From NCBI GenBank assembly GCA_001701065.1, contig DAAL01000058.1, positions 20,091 to 31,628 of the forward strand: DNA of 11,538 nucleotides, in the 5' to 3' direction. The notes below the pieces were generated by a model. It saw only the letters and a list, made by a program, of their open reading frames with translations. It did not search any database and had not been told where the DNA came from. Below, one piece after another: positions 1 through 6,658 of the stretch (position 1 is the first letter of the stretch; the number at the start of each line of letters is the position of its first letter). The DNA comes from Bacteroidales bacterium GP4. GTDB lineage: Bacteria > Bacteroidota > Bacteroidia > Bacteroidales > Muribaculaceae. The position numbers and the translations under genes are program-made.

Positions 1-28
1 ATGCTCTAACCGACTGAGCTATTGAAGC
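1..28 (-). tRNA. tRNA gene, 5' part only (runs off the window edge)
   Basis: Read on the minus strand from 28 down, the sequence has a 7-nt acceptor strand (GCTTCAA), then T8-A9, then a D arm with stem GCTC paired to GAGC around the loop AGTCGGTTA. This is the normal layout of a bacterial tRNA 5' half. The anticodon arm, the T arm and the 3' acceptor strand lie beyond base 1, so the amino acid cannot be read. A Bacteroidales-type promoter sits just upstream at 61-91. Confidence 0.88.
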
Positions 29-60
29 GAATAATATCCGACTCTTCGGAAATTGCGTTG

Positions 61-91
61 CAAAATTACGTCCTTTTTTCGACATATGCAA
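61..91 (-). promoter_or_regulatory. Bacteroidales-type promoter for the tRNA gene
   Basis: On the minus strand a perfect -7 element TAATTTTG (68-61, consensus TAnnTTTG) follows a TTG -33 core (91-89, within TGTTG) after exactly 20 bp. That spacing is typical of the Bacteroides primary sigma factor. Transcription would begin near base 55, giving a leader of about 27 nt before the tRNA 5' end at 28. The rest of the 90-bp gap (29-118) is AT-rich. It includes a weak inverted repeat with a T run near 100-118 that might end the upstream gene, but it is too weak to call a terminator. Confidence 0.7.
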
Positions 92-118
92 CACCTAAGG
101 CAAAAAATATTGCAAATT

Positions 119-1093
119 TTAGTATTTACGGGTGATAATATAGTCAAATATATCTATAAGAGAGCGTTTTACATCTTCATTGCCGAAACAATCAAGAAGT
201 GTCACTGCCTCGTCATGATAACGCTTCATCATCCCGTAAGCGTAATCTATGCCCCCGGAGCTTTTGGCAAACTCTATCAATCGGCTGATTTCCTCCTCCT
301 CCAGTTCATCCTTCTTCACAAGAAGCGACATGGCTTCCCGTTCAGGAAAGTCAGTACGTGAAAGAGCGTAAATAAGCGGCAGAGTCACCTTGCCTTCACG
401 GAGATCATTGCCGGTGGGCTTCCCTATGTTGGCATCCTCGAAGTAATCGAATATGTCATCTTTTATCTGGAAACAAAGTCCGAGAAGATGCGCAAACCTG
501 CGAAGCACCTCTATCGACTCATCCGATGCCTTTACAGAGTATCCGCCAAGCATGACGCAAGCTTCAAAAAGCGATGCCGTCTTCTGACCGATAATATTGA
601 TGTAGGACTGCTCGTCTATGTCATGGAACCGGGCATTATTAATCTGGTCAATCTCGCCCAACGAAAGCATCCTTCCAAGCTCAGCCATGGTGCGGATGAT
701 GCGTATGTCGCCTGTGGTCTGCGCCACAAAAAGTGACGATGACACAAAAAAGTCACCCACAAGCACAGCCACATGGTTGTCCCATATGGCATTGACCGTA
801 GGACGGTTGCGCCGCGTCATCGTGTCGTCCACCACATCGTCGTGGATGAGCGAGGCATTATGAAGCATTTCGATAGCCGCCGCGGCAGCCACCGTATTGT
901 CATTTATGGGTTGAAAAAGCTTCGCGCTTAACAAAACCATTATAGGGCGTATCTGTTTACCCTTTGTCTTGAGATAGTTGGCGACAATATCGTTCATCAT
1001 ACTGTTAGAAGTAGACAACGTGTCGCTCATACACTCATTTAAGCGTTGAAGTTCGGGCGCGATACTATGTTGAATGTCGTCTAATAATGCCAT
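119..1093 (-). CDS. ispB: Long-chain polyprenyl diphosphate synthase (octaprenyl-diphosphate synthase type)
   Basis: This 324-aa trans-prenyltransferase condenses isopentenyl diphosphate onto an allylic diphosphate in the cytosol. In Bacteroidales the long product normally becomes the menaquinone side chain. Visible motifs are GKQIRP (45-50, substrate binding), the first aspartate-rich motif DDVVD (85-89) followed by RRNRPT, the second aspartate-rich motif DDIFD (212-216), and GKPTGNDLREGK (224-235). The residue five before the first motif is Ala80. A small residue there leaves the chain-elongation tunnel open, which favours a long product over farnesyl diphosphate. Length is normal for the family and the ATG at 1093 gives a natural N-terminus. 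A Bacteroidales promoter lies just upstream, so the gene is probably transcribed alone, divergent from polA. The exact chain length cannot be read; ispB is the usual symbol for this class. Confidence 0.93.
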   Translation of the reverse strand: MALLDDIQHSIAPELQRLNECMSDTLSTSNSMMNDIVANYLKTKGKQIRPIMVLLSAKLFQPINDNTVAAAAAIEMLHNASLIHDDVVDDTMTRRNRPTVNAIWDNHVAVLVGDFFVSSSLFVAQTTGDIRIIRTMAELGRMLSLGEIDQINNARFHDIDEQSYINIIGQKTASLFEACVMLGGYSVKASDESIEVLRRFAHLLGLCFQIKDDIFDYFEDANIGKPTGNDLREGKVTLPLIYALSRTDFPEREAMSLLVKKDELEEEEISRLIEFAKSSGGIDYAYGMMKRYHDEAVTLLDCFGNEDVKRSLIDIFDYIITRKY

Positions 1094-1105
1094 TCCATCA
1101 AATTG

Positions 1106-1147
1106 TTGTGCAAAATTAGTAAAAGTTATAACTTTATACTAAATTTA
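1106..1147 (+). promoter_or_regulatory. Candidate promoter region for the polA operon
   Basis: Two near-consensus Bacteroidales promoters can be drawn here on the plus strand. One pairs TTG (1106-1108) with TAACTTTA (1129-1136) at 20-bp spacing. The other pairs TTAG (1116-1119) with TAAATTTA (1140-1147) at 20-bp spacing. Both miss the final G of the -7 consensus, so I cannot choose between them. Either gives a leader of roughly 20-35 nt before the polA ATG. The region overlaps the divergent promoter on the other strand. Confidence 0.35.
1111..1143 (-). promoter_or_regulatory. Promoter for the polyprenyl synthase gene
   Basis: On the minus strand a perfect -7 element TAATTTTG lies at 1118-1111. 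A TTTA(G) sequence at 1143-1139 is an imperfect -33 element at 20-21 bp spacing. The start of transcription would fall near 1106, giving a short leader of about 13 nt before the ATG at 1093. No Shine-Dalgarno sequence is visible, which is usual in this phylum. Confidence 0.6.
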
Positions 1148-1175
1148 TGCTCGATTTTTATTGAATACTTGCCTT

Positions 1176-3941
1176 ATGGAGGACAAAAAACTATTTTTAC
1201 TCGATGCATACGCACTGATATACCGTGCGTACTACGCATTAATACGCGCTCCGAGAGTAACGTCGAAAGGTTTTAACACTTCGGCAATCTTCGGATTTGT
1301 CAACACTCTGGAAGAAGTTCTGAAGAAAGAAGCTCCTTCCCACATTGCTGTGTGCTTTGACCCGCATGGTGCAACTTTCCGCCATGAGGCTTATCCCGAA
1401 TACAAGGCGCAGCGCGAACAGCAGCCCGAGGACATAACGCTTGCGCTGCCGTACATAAAAAAGATAATCGCCGCTTACGGCATATCGACCATCGAAATAG
1501 AAGGATTCGAAGCCGATGACGTAATAGGCACTCTGTCCAAGAAAGCCGAAAACGAAGGGTTCTTAACCTACATGATGACCCCCGACAAGGATTACGGACA
1601 ACTCGTGACTGACCGTATATTAATGTACAAGCCTTCAGTGAGAGGAGGGGAGACAGAGATACGCGGACCCAAGGAGGTGTGCGAGAAGTACGGTCTCGAA
1701 TCGCCCCTGCAGGTCATAGACCTTCTTGCGCTGGAAGGTGACTCGGTAGATAACATTCCGGGATGTCCCGGAGTGGGCGAAAAGACAGCCGTGAAGCTCA
1801 TTAAAGAATGGGGTACGGTGGAAAATCTTCTTGCAAACTCCGATTCAATCAAGGGTGCGCTCAAAACCAAGCTGAAAGACTTCGCCGAGCAGATAAAATT
1901 CTCGAAGTTCCTTGCCACCATACGCACCGATGTGCCGGTGGACATTGACATCGACAACCTCAAAATGGGCGAGAAAAACTACAATAAACTTCTTGACCTG
2001 TTCACCGAACTGGAATTCCGCACGTTCATTAACCGCATGAATCTTACGGAACTTGCCGTAGTCAATCCCCCTGCACCCGACGACGGCACAGGCATGGGTT
2101 CGTTGTTCGATGTTATCGACAACTCGGAAAGCGACACTCCGGCAATTGTAACTATTGCCGACTTTAAGTCGGAATATCTGGTTATAAGCGAGAAAAACGA
2201 CATCCAGGATCTTGTAAACCGGTGCCTTGGAATTAAAGAAGTGGGCATGGCATCCTATGCGGTAGGCGCGGAGGATATGAATTCAAAGTGGTTTGGGATA
2301 AGCATCTCACCAGAAGAAGGAAAAGCATTCTACATTCCTCTTCCAGCATTTCCCGACGAACGTAAAGCCACTATAGAACTGTTCCGCCCATTGCTTGAAA
2401 ACTATGACGGCACCATAGTGAGCCACGACATAAAAAGAGAGATACTCCTGTTCCGACGGGAAGGAGTGGAATTTAACTCCAAATATTACGACACTTCAGT
2501 AGCGCATTACCTTCTTGAACCGGAAATGAACCACGCCATCCAGCGTGTGGCAGCCGCTTATCTCAAATATCATACCCTCGACTATTCCGACGACCGCCTG
2601 CCTAAAAAGGGCGATCCCATAGCCAGCGGCGAGGAACCCAAGAGGGTGGGCGAAGTGGCTGACTTATCACTAAGGCTATATTTCACCCTCAGCAAGATTA
2701 TCGAGGAACAGAAACTACAGAAGTTGCTTGACGATGTGGAATTTCCGCTCATCAAGGTGCTTGCCGACATGGAATGGACCGGTGTGAGAATAGACGTGAA
2801 TGCACTGTCAGAACTTTCGCGCCGTTTCTCGGCTCGTCTGAACGAAATGGAGCAGCAAGCCTATAAGTTTGCCGGAGGATACTTTAATATAGGAGCGCCT
2901 AATCAGGTGGGAGAAGTGCTATTTGAACGCCTGAAACTCGACTCCAAGGCAAAGCGCACCAAGCGTGGCGCTTACTCCACGACGGAAGAGGTACTTGAAA
3001 AGTACCGTGACGCTCATCCCATAGTGAACCTGATACTTGAGATTCGCGCCCTGCGCAAGCTGTTGACTACCTATGTGGACGCTCTTCCGGCTCTGATAAA
3101 CCCTCTTACCGGAAAAATCCACACGACATTCAACCAGATTGTCACCTCTACCGGACGATTGTCGTCCACTGCCCCTAACCTGCAGAATATTCCAATCCGC
3201 AGCGAGGACGGCAGAGAGGTAAGACGTGCGTTTATCCCCGATAAAGGAGATCTCATACTAAGCGCCGACTACTCGCAGATAGAACTCCGCCTTATAGCCG
3301 ACATAAGCCATGACCGTGACATGATAATGGCTTTCCTTGAGGATTCCGACATACACCGCGCCACGGCTGCAAAAATTTTCCATGAGAAGCCGGAGGACGT
3401 GACATTTGAACAACGATTACGCGCCAAGACTGCCAACTTCGGCATTATCTACGGAATATCGGCATTCGGATTGTCGCAACGCCTGAGTATTCCCCGTTCC
3501 GAGGCAAAAGAGCTAATCGACGGATATTTCCGCAGCTATCCCGGCATCAAGGATTATATAGAGGACTCCATCCGCCGCGCCCATGCCACCGGATATGTGA
3601 CTACGATAATGGGACGCAAAAGAATGCTGCCCGAAATAAACTCGCGCAACAGCGTTGTACGCGGTTACGCTGAACGAAATGCCGTAAACGCGCCTATCCA
3701 GGGATCGGCTGCCGACATAATAAAGGTGGCTATGGTGGATATAGCGCGTGAGTTTAAGTCACGGCAGCTTAAGTCCAAGATGATTCTTCAGGTGCATGAC
3801 GAACTTGTGTTCAATGTCATTCCCGAGGAGCTATCCACTGTTCAGGAGATTGTAACCGACAAGATGGTAAATGCCTATCACGGTCTTGTGCCGCTGGAAG
3901 TATCATCAGGAACAGGTAAAAACTGGCTTGAAGCTCATTAA
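1176..3941 (+). CDS. polA: DNA polymerase I, with degenerate 3'-5' exonuclease domain
   Basis: This 921-aa enzyme fills repair gaps and removes Okazaki primers. The 5'-nuclease domain (about 1-290) keeps its metal ligands: LLDAY (8-12), FDPHG (61-65), EADDVIG (112-118), TPDKD (135-139) and GDSVDN (188-193), followed by the helix-hairpin-helix GCPGVGEKTA. The polymerase domain (about 515-921) has motif A around D698 (ADYSQIELR), motif B with R747, K751, F755 and Y759, and motif C HDE (874-876). The middle domain (about 340-510) aligns by position, but Exo I reads MASYAVGAED where a DxE motif is expected, and the Exo II acid appears as E422. Only an Exo III-like D496 looks kept, so proofreading is probably absent. 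I chose the ATG at 1176 because MEDKKLFLLDAY matches the family N-terminus; an in-frame TTG at 1161 would add only five residues. First gene of an operon with the next two. Confidence 0.97.
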   Translation: MEDKKLFLLDAYALIYRAYYALIRAPRVTSKGFNTSAIFGFVNTLEEVLKKEAPSHIAVCFDPHGATFRHEAYPEYKAQREQQPEDITLALPYIKKIIAAYGISTIEIEGFEADDVIGTLSKKAENEGFLTYMMTPDKDYGQLVTDRILMYKPSVRGGETEIRGPKEVCEKYGLESPLQVIDLLALEGDSVDNIPGCPGVGEKTAVKLIKEWGTVENLLANSDSIKGALKTKLKDFAEQIKFSKFLATIRTDVPVDIDIDNLKMGEKNYNKLLDLFTELEFRTFINRMNLTELAVVNPPAPDDGTGMGSLFDVIDNSESDTPAIVTIADFKSEYLVISEKNDIQDLVNRCLGIKEVGMASYAVGAEDMNSKWFGISISPEEGKAFYIPLPAFPDERKATIELFRPLLENYDGTIVSHDIKREILLFRREGVEFNSKYYDTSVAHYLLEPEMNHAIQRVAAAYLKYHTLDYSDDRLPKKGDPIASGEEPKRVGEVADLSLRLYFTLSKIIEEQKLQKLLDDVEFPLIKVLADMEWTGVRIDVNALSELSRRFSARLNEMEQQAYKFAGGYFNIGAPNQVGEVLFERLKLDSKAKRTKRGAYSTTEEVLEKYRDAHPIVNLILEIRALRKLLTTYVDALPALINPLTGKIHTTFNQIVTSTGRLSSTAPNLQNIPIRSEDGREVRRAFIPDKGDLILSADYSQIELRLIADISHDRDMIMAFLEDSDIHRATAAKIFHEKPEDVTFEQRLRAKTANFGIIYGISAFGLSQRLSIPRSEAKELIDGYFRSYPGIKDYIEDSIRRAHATGYVTTIMGRKRMLPEINSRNSVVRGYAERNAVNAPIQGSAADIIKVAMVDIAREFKSRQLKSKMILQVHDELVFNVIPEELSTVQEIVTDKMVNAYHGLVPLEVSSGTGKNWLEAH

Positions 3942-3947
3942 AGACAC

Positions 3948-4274
3948 ATGAAAATCGTATATAACCGAATAATTCCGTTTGGTAAAGGATTCTACGCAAT
4001 CAATCTTTTCGGAGTATTGTTTGCCAAAGGTCCTTGTCCTGAATTCTTGCTGAACCACGAACGCATCCACACAGCCCAAATGAAAGAACTCGGTTATGTA
4101 TTCTTTTATATCCTCTACCTGCTCGAAGGATTTGTGCGCATACTCCAGTACAGGGGTTACCGTGCCGGGTATTTCAACATATCCTTCGAGCGTGAGGCAT
4201 ATGCCAACCAACTCAATCCCGATTACCTCAAAACAAGAAAACACTATACCTTCACAAAATACCTCAAGAAATAA
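3948..4274 (+). CDS. Small conserved-looking protein with an HExxH motif, function unknown
   Basis: I do not recognise a named function for this 108-aa protein. It carries HERIH (37-41), the HExxH pattern of zinc metallopeptidases, followed by a hydrophobic, aromatic-rich stretch (about 49-65, GYVFFYILYLLEGFVRI) that could be a membrane segment or buried helix. It then has FEREAYAN (80-87), whose E83 could be a third metal ligand in gluzincin style. There is no signal peptide. The C-terminus is basic (YLKTRKHY, then KYLKK). At this size it could be a minimal metal-binding or peptidase-like fold, or a non-catalytic relative. It starts 6 bp after the polA stop, and its TAA shares one base with the ATG of the AlkD gene (TAATG). 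It is therefore very likely co-transcribed and translationally coupled. That the ORF is real is supported by spacing and composition; the enzymatic role is inference. Confidence 0.8.
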   Translation: MKIVYNRIIPFGKGFYAINLFGVLFAKGPCPEFLLNHERIHTAQMKELGYVFFYILYLLEGFVRILQYRGYRAGYFNISFEREAYANQLNPDYLKTRKHYTFTKYLKK

Positions 4275-4993
4275 TGGGAATATACGACATGATAGTGCGG
4301 GAGATGGAATCATTGAAGAATGACCGCGAGGCAGTCCATTTGTCCCGATTTTTCAAAACCGCGCCGGGACAATACGGCGAAGGTGACCGTTTTTTAGGCA
4401 TACGTGTCCCCATGACACGTTCCATCGTGAAAAAATACCGCCATGACGTTAACTTAAGCGATGCCGCGGCACTTGTGGAATCGCCATGGCATGAAATACG
4501 CCTTGCCGGATTCCTGGCAATGATAGAAATATACCGCCGAAGCAAAAATCCTGAGGAAGTGATATCGGTATACCTCAATTCCCTTTACCATGCCAACAAT
4601 TGGGACCTCGTGGACTTGTCGGCTCCTTACATTCTCGGTGATTACATGTCACGGCATCCCGACAAAAGGACAGTTCTTGATAATCTTGCAGCACACGAAA
4701 ATCTGTGGCATCAGCGCACAGGCATCGTGGCAACCCTCGGGCTGATACGCAAGGGGGAACTTTCTGACACATTACGTTTAGCCGAGACGTTGCTGTCCCA
4801 CACTCATGACCTCATACACAAGGCATCGGGATGGATGCTTAGGGAAGCAGGGAAAAAAGATGAGGGTAAGCTGCTCGAATTTCTTGACAGCCATGCAAGC
4901 TCAATGCCACGCACCATGCTACGATACGCCATCGAACGCCTGTCGCCCGACATCCGCAAGCACTACCTCAGCATTAAACGAACTCAAGCTTGA
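4274..4993 (+). CDS. alkD: DNA alkylation repair glycosylase, AlkD family (HEAT-repeat)
   Basis: This 239-aa, all-helical HEAT-like-repeat protein fits the AlkD family, which removes N3- and N7-alkylated purines from DNA without flipping the base. The N-terminal FFKTAPGQYGEGDRFLGIRVP region (26-46) is the family signature. The residues known to matter in Bacillus cereus AlkD all have counterparts: W110 and D114 in NNWDLVD (108-114), R148 in WHQRTG (145-150), and W187 in KASGWMLRE (183-191). Length is normal and the ATG overlaps the upstream stop by one base. Co-transcription with polA makes sense for base-excision repair. The last 20 bp overlap the 3' end of the convergent ldcA gene. Confidence 0.93.
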   Translation: MGIYDMIVREMESLKNDREAVHLSRFFKTAPGQYGEGDRFLGIRVPMTRSIVKKYRHDVNLSDAAALVESPWHEIRLAGFLAMIEIYRRSKNPEEVISVYLNSLYHANNWDLVDLSAPYILGDYMSRHPDKRTVLDNLAAHENLWHQRTGIVATLGLIRKGELSDTLRLAETLLSHTHDLIHKASGWMLREAGKKDEGKLLEFLDSHASSMPRTMLRYAIERLSPDIRKHYLSIKRTQA

Positions 4994-5882
4994 CCGCGCT
5001 GCTGTTGACTGAAAGGGTTACCGGTGCGCTTTCTATGAGCGGAAGGTTTTCATCGATGTGCCCTACCGGAAAGTCGTATGCAACGGGACATGACAACTGC
5101 GAAGTGAACTGCCTGAACACTTCTTCCATGGTCTTGTGGTTACGGTCACCTTTATACTCGGTGAAACGACCTACAATAATCCCTTTGGCACGGTCAAGAG
5201 TCCCGTTAAGTTTCAACTGATACAACATCCGCTCTACCTTATATATAGGTTCGGCTATGTCCTCGAAGAAAAGGATGGCGTTGTCACGTGAATATATGTC
5301 GTAAGGAGTTCCAACAAGACCACCCAACACAGCCATATTGCCGCCGACAAGAGTTCCGGAAGCCTCCCCTTCCCTATTCCACGGATGTGCGTTTACTTCG
5401 TACACAGGTTTTGCCCCACGCAGAATGCCGAACAATGCACGGCTACACTTGTCATCGGTCCCATGCAATGCGAGATGCTTGCACATGGACGCGTGGATAC
5501 TCGCTATGCCGTAACGTGACATAAGCGCATGAAAAGCGGAGATGTCGCTGAACCCTATCAGCCACTTGGGTGTCGACGTGAACAGTTCTTCCTGCAACCG
5601 GTCCAGAAGCTGAACCATGCCGTAGCCGCCGCGCGAACACATGACAGCTTTATATTCAGGATTGATGAACGCCTCGGTTATATCCGCTATACGGTCATCG
5701 GGTGTTCCGCTATAACTGCCCCATTCACCTAATGCATGCCCCATGGAGCATGCATCCCATCCTTCCTGGCGGAGCGTAGCCACAGCACCCGCAACATAAT
5801 CAGGATTTATGATGGTCGCCGGGGATATTATCGCTATCTTGTCACCGGCTTTCAGCGGCGGAGGTAAAATAATTCCGTTCAT
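4974..5882 (-). CDS. ldcA: LD-carboxypeptidase (muramoyltetrapeptide carboxypeptidase, peptidase S66)
   Basis: This 302-aa serine peptidase would cleave the terminal D-alanine from the tetrapeptide of recycled muropeptides in the cytosol. There is no signal peptide; the N-terminus LPPPLKAGDKIAIISPA is the usual family start. The catalytic triad is readable: S112 in GFSD (110-113), E207 in FFED (205-208) and H275 in PVGHIDEN (272-279). SRGGYG (83-88) is the conserved loop before the nucleophile. The ATG shares one base with the upstream radical SAM stop (TGATG), so translation is probably coupled. It is the last gene of the ruvB operon and overlaps alkD tail-to-tail by 20 bp. Microcin C self-immunity proteins (MccF) belong to the same family, but the housekeeping context favours LdcA. 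Confidence 0.93.
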   Translation of the reverse strand: MNGIILPPPLKAGDKIAIISPATIINPDYVAGAVATLRQEGWDACSMGHALGEWGSYSGTPDDRIADITEAFINPEYKAVMCSRGGYGMVQLLDRLQEELFTSTPKWLIGFSDISAFHALMSRYGIASIHASMCKHLALHGTDDKCSRALFGILRGAKPVYEVNAHPWNREGEASGTLVGGNMAVLGGLVGTPYDIYSRDNAILFFEDIAEPIYKVERMLYQLKLNGTLDRAKGIIVGRFTEYKGDRNHKTMEEVFRQFTSQLSCPVAYDFPVGHIDENLPLIESAPVTLSVNSSAVKLEFV

Positions 5883-6658
5883 CAGCTCACTTGCACTGTT
5901 ATGCCTTCAGCACGCATCCTGTCAGCGATTCTTTCAAGCTCATCCTTCTCCACCTTTGTAAGGTTACTTTCAGGAGTGGCGCGGTCAATCGAATAAAGCA
6001 TCACTTCCTTAGGTGATATGCGCTTATAAGCGTCGATAAGAGCATTAACCTCCTCATCAGTGGTGTTGTCGATGGACTTGCCGTCATGTTCTCCACGGAG
6101 CATCATCGTCTGGATTATACAGTTTTTTCCGAACTTCTCCAACTGCGGAATAAGCCTTTCGCAGGTGAACGCCGGACTTCCCGGCTGGTCAATCAACCGC
6201 ATGGTGGGTGTTATCGCCGAGTCAAGTTTCAGAATGCAATTGTCAGCTTCCAACAGTCCGCGGCACACATCTTCACGGTCAAGACGAGTGGAATTACACA
6301 ACACACTCACCTTTGCCTCCGGATAATACTTGTCACGGAGAGCTTTGGTGTCCTTTATTATATCCTCAAACTGCGGATGAAGCGTAGGCTCTCCGTTGCC
6401 TGAGAAAGTTATCACGTCGAGCGGAGTACCGTCCGCTTTCATTCCTGCAAGTTTCTCTTCAAGCTCCTTAGCCACTTTCTCACGTGAGGGGAATCCCGAT
6501 GTTCCGGGACCCTGCGAGTTATAACCGGCTTCGCAGTAAACGCAGTCAAATGAACATATCTTCCCGTCGTCGGGCGACAGGTTCACGCCAAGCGACGATC
6601 CAAGCCTGCGGCTGTGGATGGGTCCGAAAATTGTGGAATGGAATAGTATTGTTACCAT
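5882..6658 (-). CDS. Radical SAM protein, wyosine-synthetase-like (COG0731 type)
   Basis: A 258-aa radical SAM enzyme. The 4Fe-4S cluster motif is C35-S-F-D-C39-V-Y-C42, and GNGEP (87-91) is the SAM-binding glycine-rich strand. The N-terminus FGPIHSRRLGSSLGVNLSP (11-29) is typical of the bacterial group related to archaeal tRNA-Phe imidazoG37 synthetase (TYW1-like). Bacterial members lack the wyosine pathway as far as is known, and their substrate is undefined, so I give no symbol. The protein is short, with no extra SPASM-type cysteine cluster visible. The start overlaps the end of the glycosyltransferase gene by 7 bp and the stop overlaps ldcA by 1 bp, placing it firmly inside the operon. 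Family assignment is strong; substrate is unknown. Confidence 0.88.
   Translation of the reverse strand: MVTILFHSTIFGPIHSRRLGSSLGVNLSPDDGKICSFDCVYCEAGYNSQGPGTSGFPSREKVAKELEEKLAGMKADGTPLDVITFSGNGEPTLHPQFEDIIKDTKALRDKYYPEAKVSVLCNSTRLDREDVCRGLLEADNCILKLDSAITPTMRLIDQPGSPAFTCERLIPQLEKFGKNCIIQTMMLRGEHDGKSIDNTTDEEVNALIDAYKRISPKEVMLYSIDRATPESNLTKVEKDELERIADRMRAEGITVQVS

Noticed and set aside
100..118. Possible intrinsic terminator of the polyprenyl synthase gene
   Set aside because: The inverted repeat is only a few A/T pairs, too weak to call as a terminator.
1161..1175. Extended polA start at TTG 1161
   Set aside because: It adds NTCL-type residues not expected in the family. The ATG at 1176 begins MEDKKLFLLDAY, which fits the normal Pol I N-terminus.
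3906..4313. Open frame of 135 codons on the minus strand opposite the small HExxH gene
   Set aside because: The plus-strand frame has operon-type spacing (6 bp and TAATG) and a structured protein. The reverse frame has neither and crosses three genes.
5732..5755. 8-bp inverted repeat ATGCATGC / GCATGCAT in ldcA with an 8-nt loop
   Set aside because: Short and alternating, inside a well-conserved coding region, with no T run; likely chance.
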